64,000 nucleotides of DNA, taken from NCBI RefSeq assembly GCF_013373795.3, contig NZ_CP088022.1:4712001-4776000 (forward strand), in the 5' to 3' direction. Both the position numbers and the translations under genes were made by a program. The DNA comes from Bradyrhizobium quebecense (GTDB taxonomy: Bacteria; Pseudomonadota; Alphaproteobacteria; Rhizobiales; Xanthobacteraceae). Each line of letters starts with the position of its first letter. Position 1 is the first letter of the stretch. The notes under the pieces are model-generated. The model was not told the origin of the DNA. It searched no databases and saw nothing but the letters and a program-made list of their open reading frames with translations. Positions 20,393-29,329 of this stretch are shown here, one piece after another.

Positions 20393-21327
20393 CAGACCGC
20401 CCTGCCCGTTTCAGTGTGGATCCATGCCTCGCCGCAGGCCTTGGCCAGATCGCGCACACGGGCGATATAGCTCTGCCGCTCCGTCACCGAGATGACGCCG
20501 CGGGCGTCGAGCAGATTGAACACGTGGCTCGCCTTGATGCACTGGTCGTAGGCCGGCAAGGCCATCAGATGTTCCTTCGAATTGCTTCCCTCGCGCCAGC
20601 CGGCGGCGAGGTATTTGCGGCAGGCCTCTTCCGCCATCCTGAACTGCTCGAACAGCATCGCGGTGTCGGCGTACTCGAAATTGTGCCGCGAATATTCCTG
20701 CTCGGCCTGCAGGAAGACGTCGCCATAGGTGACCTTCTCGGCGCCCTCGCGGCCGTTGAAATTGAGATCGTAGACGCGGTCGACGCCCTGCACATACATC
20801 GCGAGCCGCTCGAGCCCGTAAGTGAGTTCGCCCGCGACCGGCGCGCATTCGACGCCGGCGACCTGCTGGAAGTAGGTGAACTGCGACACTTCCATGCCGT
20901 CGCACCAGCATTCCCAGCCGAGACCCCAGGCGCCGAGCGTCGGGCTCTCCCAGTCGTCCTCGACGAAGCGGATGTCGTGGACGGCGGCGTCGATGCCGAT
21001 TGCGGCCAGCGACTTCAGGTACAGGTCCTGAAGGTTCGGCGGCGACGGCTTCATGATCACCTGGAACTGATAGTAGTGCTGCATCCGGTTGGGATTTTCG
21101 CCATAGCGGCCGTCCTTGGGCCGCCGCGACGGCTGCACATAGGCCGCGTTCCAGAGCTTTGGCCCCAACGCGCGCAGCGTGGTCGCGGGATGGAAGGTGC
21201 CGGCGCCCATTTCCATGTCGTAGGGTTGCAGGATGACGCAACCCTGCTCGGCCCAGAATCGCTGGAGAGCCAGGATGAAGCCCTGGAACGAACGTTCCGG
21301 GCGCATGTGGTCAGGCAGGGCGTCCAT
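20392..21327 (-). CDS. glyQ: Glycyl-tRNA synthetase alpha subunit
   Basis: A 311-residue catalytic alpha chain. The signatures [31 protein letters not shown] and [19 protein letters not shown] are intact and form the class II active site. It is first in the glyQ-glyS pair. Length is normal for alphaproteobacteria. Confidence 0.97.
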   Translation of the reverse strand: MDALPDHMRPERSFQGFILALQRFWAEQGCVILQPYDMEMGAGTFHPATTLRALGPKLWNAAYVQPSRRPKDGRYGENPNRMQHYYQFQVIMKPSPPNLQDLYLKSLAAIGIDAAVHDIRFVEDDWESPTLGAWGLGWECWCDGMEVSQFTYFQQVAGVECAPVAGELTYGLERLAMYVQGVDRVYDLNFNGREGAEKVTYGDVFLQAEQEYSRHNFEYADTAMLFEQFRMAEEACRKYLAAGWREGSNSKEHLMALPAYDQCIKASHVFNLLDARGVISVTERQSYIARVRDLAKACGEAWIHTETGRAV

Positions 21328-21446
21328 CGTCAGTACAGGTCTCGCGAGGGGGTTTTGAAGCGCGCGGGACCGTATCGGCGGCAGCCAATGGAATCAAGGC
21401 GATGCCAGAAAATCCGGCACCGCCATCTTGCGGAATCCGAAAGCGA

Positions 21447-21638
21447 TTAGCCCGGGCGATAGGCCCCGGTCACGGGGTCGCGGCGCAGGGTCTTGATTTC
21501 GCTCGCGCGCGTGGTCTCGGCCACGCGGGACAATCGCGCCTCTTCCAGTTCCTGGTTGATCCGGACGGCCGTCTTGTAAGCCCAGCGGACCACGGCCAAG
21601 CCACCCAGGACGCCAGCGAATGCAATCAGCGGCGGCAT
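21447..21638 (-). CDS. Small single-pass membrane protein
   Basis: A 63-residue protein with one N-terminal hydrophobic helix (about residues 3-18) followed by a charged amphipathic stretch and the ending D-P-V-T-G-A-Y-R-P. AAGGA about 7 bases upstream supports ATG 21638. It lies between the S49 peptidase and glyQ on the same strand. No named family is recognised; it is probably an inner-membrane protein. Confidence 0.65.
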   Translation of the reverse strand: MPPLIAFAGVLGGLAVVRWAYKTAVRINQELEEARLSRVAETTRASEIKTLRRDPVTGAYRPG

Positions 21639-21754
21639 CGGTCGATCCTTGTCGTTCACGTCTGTCAGGCCCCCAATGGGGGGTATTCTCGCGCAACCCG
21701 GCCTGCGCCGCAATCGCGCTTTTGGGGCTAAATGGCGCGCTCAAATCCCCGTGT

Positions 21755-22690
21755 TCAGAGCCCGAATCGGGCCCAAATCGCCCTGGTTTCCACCGCCGAG
21801 ATCAGGTCGTCCGGCAAGCTTGCCAGCCCGTCCAGCGCCGCCATCGACCCCGCCCCCGGCGCCCGCCGGCCGAGCAGGCCGGACAGCATGCCGCTCGCAG
21901 GCGCGATCACCGGGGTCAGCACCTTCTCGCCATAGCGGGCCCGCAGCGTCGCGCGCAGGTCGCCGATGCCATCGGCGAGCCCGAGCCCGATCGCGGTCTC
22001 GCCGGCCCAGTATTCGCCGGTGAACAACTCCTCGTCGGGTCCCTTCAGGCGGCTGCCGCGGCTCTGCTTCACCAGCGCAATGAAGATCGCATGGATCTCG
22101 CGCTGGATCGACTTCAGCCGGGCGACGTCGTCGGGGTTTTCAGGAAGGAACGGATCGAGCATCGCCTTGTGCGCGCCCGCCGTATAGAGCCGCCGCTCGA
22201 CCCCGATCTTCTTGATCAAGCCCTCGAGGCCGAAGCTGCCGCCGACCACGCCGATCGAGCCCAGGATCGAGGACGGGTCGCAATAGATCTCATCACCGGC
22301 GCAGGCGATCATGTAGCCGCCGGAGGCCGCGACGTCCTCGACGAACACCAGCACCGGCAGCTTCTTCTCCGCGGCCAGTTGCCGGATGCGCAGATAGATC
22401 TGCCGGGACTGCACCGGCGAGCCGCCCGGCGAATTGATCACCAGCGCCACCGCCTTGGCATTCCGCGTGCCAAAGGCGCGCTCCAGCATCTTGGCGACGC
22501 CGGAGAGCGTCATGCCGGGCCGCAGCGGCGTCACGGCGCCGATCACGCCTGACAGCCGCACCACCGGCACGACAGCCATGCCGGGCCTGAACCGCGCCGG
22601 AAGCACTCCCTGAACGCGCTCGAGCCATCCCGAACGTCCTCCAGAATGCGCTCCGGAATGCCCTTGGCGATCACTTGTTTGTTCACTCAT
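21755..22690 (-). CDS. S49 family signal-peptide peptidase (SppA-like)
   Basis: A 311-residue serine protease of the ClpP fold. The catalytic Ser-Lys dyad of SppA is recognisable: Ser123 in A-A-S-G-G-Y and Lys175 in A-G-A-H-K. The substrate-shaping I-N-S-P-G-G-S-P and S-I-G-V-V-G-G-S-F blocks are present. It lacks a clear signal peptide, though the segment V-V-P-V-V-R-L-S-G-V-I is hydrophobic. It is a short, single-domain form. The family cleaves membrane-bound signal peptides or membrane proteins. Confidence 0.88.
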   Translation of the reverse strand: MSEQTSDRQGHSGAHSGGRSGWLERVQGVLPARFRPGMAVVPVVRLSGVIGAVTPLRPGMTLSGVAKMLERAFGTRNAKAVALVINSPGGSPVQSRQIYLRIRQLAAEKKLPVLVFVEDVAASGGYMIACAGDEIYCDPSSILGSIGVVGGSFGLEGLIKKIGVERRLYTAGAHKAMLDPFLPENPDDVARLKSIQREIHAIFIALVKQSRGSRLKGPDEELFTGEYWAGETAIGLGLADGIGDLRATLRARYGEKVLTPVIAPASGMLSGLLGRRAPGAGSMAALDGLASLPDDLISAVETRAIWARFGL

Positions 22691-22799
22691 GCCGTTACCT
22701 CGAATTAACCACTTTTTATCACGCCAGTGTCATTGGATTTCGTGGAACGCGTTTTGCATTTTGTCATTGGGGCTGCAACGCGCGGGCGGAGAGGGAGCC

Positions 22800-22898
22800 A
22801 TGAAGATCTACCTGCTGATTTTGCTGATCGGTACACTTCTGACCGCGATCCACTTCACATCCAGGCCTGAACGCCAGTCGGAAACGGCCCCGCAGTGA
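22800..22898 (+). CDS. 32-residue membrane miniprotein
   Basis: A short frame starting at ATG 22800 with a strong AGAGGGAG site. The product is one hydrophobic helix (M-K-I-Y-L-L-I-L-L-I-G-T-L-L-T-A-I) and a short polar tail. It is divergent from the S49 peptidase gene. The good ribosome site and clean membrane helix favour a real gene, but no homologue can be checked here. Confidence 0.55.
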   Translation: MKIYLLILLIGTLLTAIHFTSRPERQSETAPQ

Positions 22899-22935
22899 TT
22901 TAGTGCCAGTACGACGCGGGCAGAATCCCTGCTCG

Positions 22936-23763
22936 TCAGCGCCGCGCCAGCGGCAATTCCCCTTTCCCAGCCAAGATCTCCTGCACCCATTTATTGGGCA
23001 CACCTGACTCTTCCTTGAGCAATAGCGCGGCATGCAGCCGAGTCGGCGCCCGGCCGCCCTTGGTGGCCCGCACCAGGATTCGGATCGCCGGCGAGGCCGC
23101 CTCGCCATGAACCGGCAGGATCTCGAGGCTGCCAAAGCCGCGATCCAGCGCGGCCAGCACCTCGGCAATTCCGTCGGCCCGCCAGATCATCGCAAGCTGC
23201 CCATTCGACTTGAGGATCCGCCGCGCCGCGTGAACCCAGCTAGCAAGCGTGGTCGCGGTCGCGACATGGGCGCGCTGCCGCACGCCGTCCGGCGAGGCGC
23301 GGTGCCTTGAGGGATCGTTGAACGGCGGGTTCATCAGCACGACGTCGGCGCTGTCGGGCGTGAGGCCAAAATCATCGAAGGCGGAGGCACCGGCCTCGAC
23401 ATCGAGCACGATCACATCGGCCGTGATCGCGTTGGCGCTGGCGTTATTCCCGGCCAGCTCGGCCAATGCCGGGTCGATTTCGACCAGAACCAGATCGATC
23501 CCCTTCACCCGCCGCGCCACCGCCAGCCCGGCGGCGCCGACGCCGGAGCCGAGATCGACGACCCGGTCGCCTGATCGAGCCGGCGTTGCCGCGGCCAGCA
23601 GGATCGCGTCATGGCCGGCGCGATGGCCGCTGCGCGGCTGCCGCAGCCGCAATTGCCCGCCGAGGAATCCGTCTTCGGTGATCTCAGCGGCCGGAGACTC
23701 GTTTTTTGACGCGTTTTCTTCACGCGAACCCGGGCCAATTTCGCCTGAAAACGCTCTACTCAT
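22936..23763 (-). CDS. tRNA1(Val) A37 N6-methyltransferase-like protein (TrmN6 family)
   Basis: A 275-residue SAM methyltransferase. It contains the family opening L-R-L-R-Q-P-R-S-G-H-R-A-G-H-D-A-I-L-L-A-A, SAM motif D-L-G-S-G-V-G-A-A-G-L-A and the N6-adenine catalytic N-P-P-F-N-D-P. The only in-frame start is ATG 23763, which overlaps the preceding DUF2007 stop. The first 20 or so residues are encoded by a copy of the genomic repeat at 6718-6768, so the N-terminus is not ancestral. It probably methylates tRNA or a related RNA. Confidence 0.82.
   Translation of the reverse strand: MSRAFSGEIGPGSREENASKNESPAAEITEDGFLGGQLRLRQPRSGHRAGHDAILLAAATPARSGDRVVDLGSGVGAAGLAVARRVKGIDLVLVEIDPALAELAGNNASANAITADVIVLDVEAGASAFDDFGLTPDSADVVLMNPPFNDPSRHRASPDGVRQRAHVATATTLASWVHAARRILKSNGQLAMIWRADGIAEVLAALDRGFGSLEILPVHGEAASPAIRILVRATKGGRAPTRLHAALLLKEESGVPNKWVQEILAGKGELPLARR
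23704..23757. repeat. Palindromic repeat copy inside the TrmN6-like gene
   Basis: The reverse complement of this stretch matches the repeat at 6718-6768, including AGAGCGTTTTC and GTTCGCGTGAAGAAAACGC. It begins at the DUF2007 stop codon and is read through as the N-terminus of the methyltransferase. Confidence 0.8.
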
Positions 23764-23983
23764 CGGCCCGCAATTCGTGGCCCAGGCCGGCATCGGTCAG
23801 GAGCTGGCGGGCCTCGTGGTTGTCGTCCTCGTGCACCAGGATCCGCCGCGGCAGCACCCCGAGCGAGCCCTCGATGATGCTCATGTTCTGGTCCAGCACC
23901 AGATGATGGATGTTAGCGCTGTCGAGCAGCGCGCCGACGGCGGAGACCAGCACCACGTCATTGGTCCGTACCAATTCCCGCAA
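23756..23983 (-). CDS. DUF2007 protein
   Basis: A 75-residue protein with the DUF2007 pattern: an N-terminal V-R-T-N-D-V-V-L-V-S-A-V, an L-L-D-S-A-N-I-H-H-L-V-L-D segment and R-I-L-V-H-E-D-D-N-H-E-A-R-Q-L-L. The family is related to PII-like small signalling folds, but no function is known. The start is TTG 23983, preceded by a strong GGAGAGGAG site. It is the first gene of a two-gene unit with the methyltransferase. Confidence 0.75.
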   Translation of the reverse strand: MRELVRTNDVVLVSAVGALLDSANIHHLVLDQNMSIIEGSLGVLPRRILVHEDDNHEARQLLTDAGLGHELRADE

Positions 23984-24118
23984 AATCCACTCTCCTCTCC
24001 GCCCGGCTGTGCGGCCAATGCGTCACATGTCAACAACTTCGTGGCCTTGCCGCTGCACCGCGCAGTTTCTATTGTTATAGCTGAGGATAGTGCGAATTCG
24101 GCAAAATTGGAGACCAGC

Positions 24119-25129
24119 GTGGCGGTTATTGTACCCTTCGAAAGCCCGTCCAATGCTTCGATCGACGGGCTGGTGGGACTTGTCGCCGCTGACATGGAGC
24201 GCGTCAACGCGACCATCCTTTCGCGGACCGGCTCCGAAGTCACCATGATCCCCGAGGTCGCCAATCATTTGATCTCCTCCGGCGGCAAGCGGCTGCGCCC
24301 GATGCTGACCCTGGCGATGGCCCAGCTCGCCGACTACACAGGCGACGGCCACATCAAGCTCGCCGCCGCGGTCGAATTCATGCACACCGCGACCCTGCTG
24401 CACGACGACGTGGTCGACGAGAGCGAGCTGCGCCGCGGCAAACTGTCCGCGCGGATGCTGTGGGGCAACGAGGCCAGCGTGCTGGTCGGCGACTTCCTGC
24501 TCGGCCAGGCATTCCGGATGATGGTCGAGGTCGGCTCGCTGCGCGCGCTCGACATTCTCTCCGCGGCCGCCGCCACCATCGCCGAGGGCGAGGTGATGCA
24601 GCTCGCCGCCGCCAAGAACACCGCGACGACCGAGGACGAGTATCTCGCCGTGATCCGCGGCAAGACCGCGGAGCTGTTCGCCGCGGCCTGCGAGGTCGGT
24701 CCCGTGATCGCCAACCGGCCCAAGGCCGAGCAGACCGCGTGCCGCTCGGTCGGCATGAATCTCGGCATCGCCTTCCAGCTCGTCGACGACGTGCTCGACT
24801 ATGGCGGCAAATCCGCAAAACTCGGCAAGAATGTCGGCGACGATTTCCGCGAGGGCAAGATCACGCTGCCGGTGGTGCTCGCCTTCCGCCGCGGCAACGA
24901 CACCGAGCGCCAGTTCTGGATTCGCGCACTGGAGCGCGGCGAGATCGGCGCGGCCGATCTCGATCACGCGATCGGGCTGATGACCAAGCACCGCGCGCTG
25001 GAGGACACCATCAGCCGCGCCCAGCATTATGGCGCAATGGCCGTCGACGCACTGGCGCTGTTCCCGTCCTCGCCGATGAAGACGGCGCTGGAACAGGTCG
25101 TGGCGTTCTGCCTCGCGCGCTCGCACTGA
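24119..25129 (+). CDS. ispB: Long-chain all-trans polyprenyl diphosphate synthase
   Basis: A 336-residue prenyltransferase that builds the isoprenoid side chain of ubiquinone. The two Asp-rich motifs are D-D-V-V-D at 96-100 and D-D-V-L-D at 223-227, with G-G-K-R-L-R-P at 55-61 for IPP binding. The residues before the first Asp motif are small enough to allow a long product (octaprenyl to decaprenyl; alphaproteobacteria usually use Q-10). The start is GTG 24119 with GGAGA 5 bases upstream; the longer open frame upstream is antisense to the methyltransferase. Confidence 0.92.
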   Translation: MAVIVPFESPSNASIDGLVGLVAADMERVNATILSRTGSEVTMIPEVANHLISSGGKRLRPMLTLAMAQLADYTGDGHIKLAAAVEFMHTATLLHDDVVDESELRRGKLSARMLWGNEASVLVGDFLLGQAFRMMVEVGSLRALDILSAAAATIAEGEVMQLAAAKNTATTEDEYLAVIRGKTAELFAAACEVGPVIANRPKAEQTACRSVGMNLGIAFQLVDDVLDYGGKSAKLGKNVGDDFREGKITLPVVLAFRRGNDTERQFWIRALERGEIGAADLDHAIGLMTKHRALEDTISRAQHYGAMAVDALALFPSSPMKTALEQVVAFCLARSH

Positions 25130-25158
25130 TCCAGGCACTTTCGAGCACCAAAGACGGT

Positions 25159-25279
25159 GTCGTCCTGGCGAACGCCAGGACCCATAGCCACCGAATTTGA
25201 TTGTAAGGGAGATCGTGGTCCCGGCGTCGCACAACAATTGGCATTTGGGGTAATGGGTCCTGGCTTTCGCCAGGACGAC
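25159..25279. repeat. Long inverted repeat, GTCGTCCTGGCG...CGCCAGGACGAC type
   Basis: Inverted ends GTCGTCCTGGCG and CGCCAGGACGAC, with inner CCAGGACCCAT / ATGGGTCCTGG arms. The centre is unique sequence. It lies 30 bases downstream of the prenyltransferase gene. Confidence 0.8.
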
Positions 25280-25323
25280 GCTGAGGATGGCTCTCGATTC
25301 AACCTGTCAAACAGCTTGCTCGG

Positions 25324-25432
25324 TGTCATCACCCGCGCATGCGGGTGATCCAGTATTCCAGAGACGCCGATGCATGGCCCGAGAGGCCGCGGCGGATCGC
25401 CCGGTCGAGCCGGGCGATGACAGCTGAGGATG
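25324..25432. repeat. Repeat with two hairpins (CATCACCCGC / GATCGCCCGG)
   Basis: A pair of hairpins, CATCACCCGC...GCGGGTGATC at its left and GATCGCCCGG...CCGGGCGATG at its right, with a less regular middle. It is a common repeat form in Bradyrhizobium. With the previous element it fills most of 25130-25512, where no gene is seen. Confidence 0.7.
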
Positions 25433-25512
25433 GGACGCAGTTTCGCACTCTCGCGACATGATCTGCCCGGACGGCGCGCCTCCTGGCGGCGAGCCCGGAA
25501 TGACGAGGGGAG

Positions 25513-26352
25513 CTACTCCTCGACCGGCACCCAGATCTCGAGCCCGCCGTTGCCGCTGTTCTTGTCGAACTTCTCGTCGTAGCGCTCGAAGTTCGGCGCG
25601 TCGGCGACCTTCATGCCGGACTGCGGCAGCCAGCGATTCCAGATCGTGTTGACGGTGCGGCGAATGGTCGAGATGTGGTCGGCGTGGGTGAACACCACGT
25701 ATTTCTGCGCGGGGATCCGGACCCGCGCGAACTCGCGCGGCAGGTCGGAGAAATCGGCGACCTCGACACCTGCGATGTAGTCGAAATTGCCGGCATCGTC
25801 GCCGTTGCAGCAGACACCATAGGCAACGTCACCGACCTGGCGGGGAATATGCGCGCATTGCAGGTGGAAGCCATGCCACTGATTTGGAATGCCGGCCGTG
25901 CTGTCATTGGCGTGATTGTAGCGCTCGCCGATGCCGGCGACGAGGAATGCCCTGCCGGTCGCGATGCGCGGCGGATCGATGTGATCGAGAGCGGTCGAGA
26001 TCATGGTGATCGGCTCCTGAAGCTTGAGCTTGGTCAGACACGTCGTCGCGCGCACCGTCTCCGGCGTGACGCCGAAATGGTCGCGAAACGCGCGGGTGAA
26101 TGCCTCGTGGGAGCCGTAATCCGCATCCAGCGCGAGCGTGAGAATGTCGGGCGCACCGGCCGCGAGCTCGCGCGCGGCCTCGCTGAGGCGGCGCGCCCGC
26201 ACGTAGCGCATCACCGAAAACCCGGTCGCCTCCGCGAACGCGCGCACCAGATGGAAGCGCGAGACCCCGGCAACGACCGCGATATCATCGAGCGTCAGCG
26301 ACGTGCGCAGGTGGCTTTCGATGTACCAGAGCGCCTTCTGGGCTGGATTCAT
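25513..26352 (-). CDS. AraC-family regulator with GyrI-like effector domain
   Basis: A 279-residue regulator. The N-terminal AraC DNA-binding domain has two helix-turn-helix units (A-V-V-A-G-V-S-R-F-H-L-V-R-A-F at about 25-39 and D-A-D-Y-G-S-H-E-A-F-T-R-A-F-R at about 75-89). The C-terminal GyrI-like domain ends E-I-W-V-P-V-E-E. This Rob/BmrR-like layout binds small, often hydrophobic, inducers. It is divergent from the binding-protein gene at 26590, which could be a target. The inducer is unknown. Confidence 0.88.
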   Translation of the reverse strand: MNPAQKALWYIESHLRTSLTLDDIAVVAGVSRFHLVRAFAEATGFSVMRYVRARRLSEAARELAAGAPDILTLALDADYGSHEAFTRAFRDHFGVTPETVRATTCLTKLKLQEPITMISTALDHIDPPRIATGRAFLVAGIGERYNHANDSTAGIPNQWHGFHLQCAHIPRQVGDVAYGVCCNGDDAGNFDYIAGVEVADFSDLPREFARVRIPAQKYVVFTHADHISTIRRTVNTIWNRWLPQSGMKVADAPNFERYDEKFDKNSGNGGLEIWVPVEE

Positions 26353-26589
26353 GGACGACGGCCTTCCTGCAAAGCTCGGGCATCATGCATGGCCGCGGCG
26401 CGCGGCGTTTGACAATCCTTGCTGCGCGGCGGCGAAACTATGGTTCCGCTCCGCGAAATTTTACCGCAAAGCCGTCGCTGGCAACACCGCTGCAATCGTG
26501 CATACTCGCAGTTGCATCGATCCGACGGCTCACCAAGCTGCCCGAAAATCAAGACTGCACGAGCCGCGGCCAGCATGTCAGGGAGAACA

Positions 26590-27831
26590 ATGATGCACCA
26601 CCACCGCCTGAGCTATGTCAACTGCGTCAAGTCTGCGGCGCTTGCGGGGCTTTTGACGATCGCCGTCGCCAGCGCAGCCAACGCCCAGAAGAAATACGAT
26701 CCGGGCGCGACCGACACCGAGATCAAGGTCGGCAACATCATGCCCTATTCGGGTCCGGCATCCGCCTACGCCACGATCGGCAAGACGGAAGCGGCCTATT
26801 TCAACAAGGTCAACAGCGAGGGCGGCATCAACGGCCGCAAGATCAACTTCGTCTCCTACGACGACGGCTACAGCCCACCGAAGATGGTCGAGCAGGCCCG
26901 CAAGCTGGTCGAGAGCGACGAGGTGCTGTTGATCTTCAACCCGCTGGGCACGCCGGGCAACACTGCGATCCAGAAATACATGAACGCCAAGAAGGTGCCG
27001 CAGCTGTTCGTCTCCACCGGTGCCGCCAAGTGGAACGATCCGAAGAATTTTCCGTGGACCATGGGCTGGCAGCCGAGCTACCAGGTCGAGGCGCGCATCT
27101 ATGCCAAATACATCCTGCAGAAATATCCCGGCAAGACCATCGGCGTGCTCTACCAGAACGACGATTTCGGCAAGGATTATCTGATCGGCCTGCATGAGGG
27201 GCTCGGCGACGCGGCCAAGAAACTGATCGTCGTCGAATCCTCCTACGAGACCACGTCGCCGACGGTGGATTCACAGATCGTGCAGATCAAGGGCGCCAAC
27301 CCCGACATCTTCGTCAACATCGCGACGCCGAAATTTGCGGCGCAGGCGATCAAGAAGGCCGCCGAGCTCGATTGGCATCCGGTCCAGTTCCTGACCAACG
27401 TCTCCGTCTCGATCGGCGGCGTGATGAAGCCGGCCGGCTATGAGGCGAGCCAGGACATCCTGTCGACCCAGTATCTGAAGGATCCCGCGGATCACGAGTG
27501 GAAGAACGATCCAGCCATGAACGAGTGGCGCGCCTTCATGACCAAGTGGTATCCCGAGGGCGACCAGAATGACGCCTCGACCGTGTTCGGCTACGGCGTC
27601 GCCAAGGGGCTCGAGCAGGTGTTGCGGCAATGCGGCGACAACCTCACCCGCGAGAACCTGATGAAGCAGGCGGCGAGCCTCAACTTCGAGATCGGCATCT
27701 ATCTGCCCGGCACCAAGATCAAGACCGGGCCGGACGACTACGCACCGATCGAGCAGTTGCAGATGATGCGCTTCAAGGGCGAGAGCTGGGAGCGGTTCGG
27801 CCCCGTCATGAGCGGCGAGAAGAGCTCGTAA
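26590..27831 (+). CDS. ABC transporter substrate-binding protein (branched-chain amino acid / amide type)
   Basis: A 413-residue periplasmic binding protein of the LivJ/Peripla_BP_6 type. A signal peptide (about residues 1-34, ending A-N-A-Q) precedes the two-lobed domain with the usual opening I-K-V-G-N-I-M-P-Y-S-G-P-A-S and Y-D-D-G-Y-S-P-P-K-M-V-E-Q-A-R-K-L-V. GGGAGA lies 3 bases upstream of ATG 26590. No permease or ATPase gene is in the window, so it either uses a distant transporter or acts as a sensor. A following inverted repeat may terminate it. Confidence 0.88.
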   Translation: MMHHHRLSYVNCVKSAALAGLLTIAVASAANAQKKYDPGATDTEIKVGNIMPYSGPASAYATIGKTEAAYFNKVNSEGGINGRKINFVSYDDGYSPPKMVEQARKLVESDEVLLIFNPLGTPGNTAIQKYMNAKKVPQLFVSTGAAKWNDPKNFPWTMGWQPSYQVEARIYAKYILQKYPGKTIGVLYQNDDFGKDYLIGLHEGLGDAAKKLIVVESSYETTSPTVDSQIVQIKGANPDIFVNIATPKFAAQAIKKAAELDWHPVQFLTNVSVSIGGVMKPAGYEASQDILSTQYLKDPADHEWKNDPAMNEWRAFMTKWYPEGDQNDASTVFGYGVAKGLEQVLRQCGDNLTRENLMKQAASLNFEIGIYLPGTKIKTGPDDYAPIEQLQMMRFKGESWERFGPVMSGEKSS

Positions 27832-27859
27832 CGGCCTCCTCCACAATTTCGGAGTTCGT

Positions 27860-27884
27860 GATGCCCGGCGCCATGCCGGGCATC
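27860..27884 (+). terminator. Hairpin after the binding-protein gene
   Basis: A perfect 10-bp stem, GATGCCCGGC / GCCGGGCATC, with a 5-base loop, followed by CACGTCTTC. It resembles a common Bradyrhizobium repeat half-unit and may serve as a weak terminator. Confidence 0.5.
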
Positions 27885-28045
27885 CACGTCTTCGACACGA
27901 TTCACGAGCAAGACTCGCCACAAGCAAGGCTTTACAACCAAGACCTGCGATGGCTGGAACCCAGGCGAGCAGCGACGCCGTCCAGGCTGCCGTGTCCGGC
28001 CGTCACGAGCTCCAGCTACATCCTGCGATCGGAAGGACAACAACA

Positions 28046-29149
28046 ATGAAGATCACCGACGTCCGCGCCCACCATATCCGCATTCCCTATGACGCAGGCC
28101 CCGCAAGCTTCCGCCAGGGCGCCTCCGCGATCTCGGCGCTCGACATGGTGCTGGTCGAGGTTTCGACCGATGCAGGCCTGACCGGCTGGGGCGATGCCTT
28201 CGCCTATGTCTGCCCGAAGACGAGTTGCGCGGCGGTGGCCGAGATGATCGCGCCGCAGGCCCGCGGCCTCGAGGTGCCCGACGCCGCCAGCATTCCCGCC
28301 GCGATGGAGCAGATCCAGCGCAATCTGCATCTGTTCGGCCGCTACGGCATCACGATGTTTGCGATCTCGGCGCTCGACATCGCGCTGTGGGACCTCGCCG
28401 GCAAGGTGAAGGGCGTGCCGCTGCATCAATTGATCGGCGGCGCCAAGCGCAGCACGATTCCGGCCTATGCCAGCCTGATGCGGATCGGCAATCCGACGCA
28501 CATCGCCGCCGAATGCAGGAAGGCGATCAAGCTCGGTTACGCCGCGATCAAGCTGCACGAGACCACCGTGCCGGCCGTTGCCGCGGCGCGCGAAGCGATC
28601 GGCCCCGGCGTGCCGCTGATGGTCGACATGAATTGCCCGCTGGATGGACCGGCGGCGATCCAGTTCGCCCGCGATTGCAAGCAGGCGGCGCCGATGTTCC
28701 TGGAGGAGCCGATCTGGCCGCCGGAGGATTTTGCGACGCTCGCGGAGGTGCGGAGAGAAGGCCGGCTCGATATCGCCGCCGGCGAGAACGCCTGCACGGT
28801 GCATCAATTCCGCCAGATGATGACCGCGGGCGCGGTCAGTCACGCGCAGCCATCGGTGATCAAGGTCGGCGGCGTCACCGAATTCCTGCGCGTGGCGGTG
28901 CTTGCCGACGAGTTCGGCGTCCAGGTGATTCCGCATTCGCCCTATTTCGGGCCGGGCTTCCTCGCCACGCTGCACCTGATGGCGATCCGCGACGAAGGCC
29001 TGATCGAGGTGTTCTTCATGAAGCGCCCCGCCTGCCTGTGGGGCGACCGCATCGACGTCGACGCCCGTGGCCATGTCGCCGTGCCGCAGGGCCCCGGGCT
29101 CGGCTACGAACCGGATCGCGACGTGATGGAGACGTATCGGGTGGCGTGA
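28046..29149 (+). CDS. Mandelate racemase / muconate lactonizing enzyme family protein
   Basis: A 367-residue enolase-superfamily enzyme. The N-terminal capping domain is followed by the barrel: K169-x-H171 at the position of the usual K-x-K, metal ligands Asp194, Glu220 and Glu247, and a barrel-end histidine in I-P-H-S-P-Y (His297). The His in place of the second lysine suggests a specific subgroup, probably an acid-sugar dehydratase or racemase. GGAAGGA precedes ATG 28046. It lies 214 bases after the binding-protein gene, so the two might handle one substrate. The substrate is unknown. Confidence 0.85.
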   Translation: MKITDVRAHHIRIPYDAGPASFRQGASAISALDMVLVEVSTDAGLTGWGDAFAYVCPKTSCAAVAEMIAPQARGLEVPDAASIPAAMEQIQRNLHLFGRYGITMFAISALDIALWDLAGKVKGVPLHQLIGGAKRSTIPAYASLMRIGNPTHIAAECRKAIKLGYAAIKLHETTVPAVAAAREAIGPGVPLMVDMNCPLDGPAAIQFARDCKQAAPMFLEEPIWPPEDFATLAEVRREGRLDIAAGENACTVHQFRQMMTAGAVSHAQPSVIKVGGVTEFLRVAVLADEFGVQVIPHSPYFGPGFLATLHLMAIRDEGLIEVFFMKRPACLWGDRIDVDARGHVAVPQGPGLGYEPDRDVMETYRVA

Positions 29150-29180
29150 GCCGCACGCTGCGAGCCACGACAACGATGCG

Positions 29181-29305
29181 CCCCCTCTCCCGCTTGCGGG
29201 GAGGGCTGGGGTGGGGCTCTCTCCGCGAGTCATTGCGCGGAGAGAGCCCCCACCCGGATCGCATCTCTCGATGCGATCCGACCTCCCCCGCAAGCGGGAG
29301 AGGTG
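29181..29305. repeat. Long inverted repeat, CCCTCTCCCGC...GCGGGAGAGG type
   Basis: Inverted ends CTCTCCCGCTTGCGGG and CCCGCAAGCGGGAGAG, with inner GGCTCTCTCCGCG / CGCGGAGAGAGCC arms. Same broad family as 15869-16024. Confidence 0.8.
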
Positions 29306-29329
29306 AAGCGAGGTCGCGGATAGATTCTT

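Noticed and set aside
18026..20470. An 814-codon open frame on the plus strand opposite glyS
   Set aside because: The opposite strand encodes intact glyS and glyQ starts. Long antisense frames are expected in GC-rich codon-biased genes, and the product is an Arg/Gly/Asp-rich sequence without a domain.
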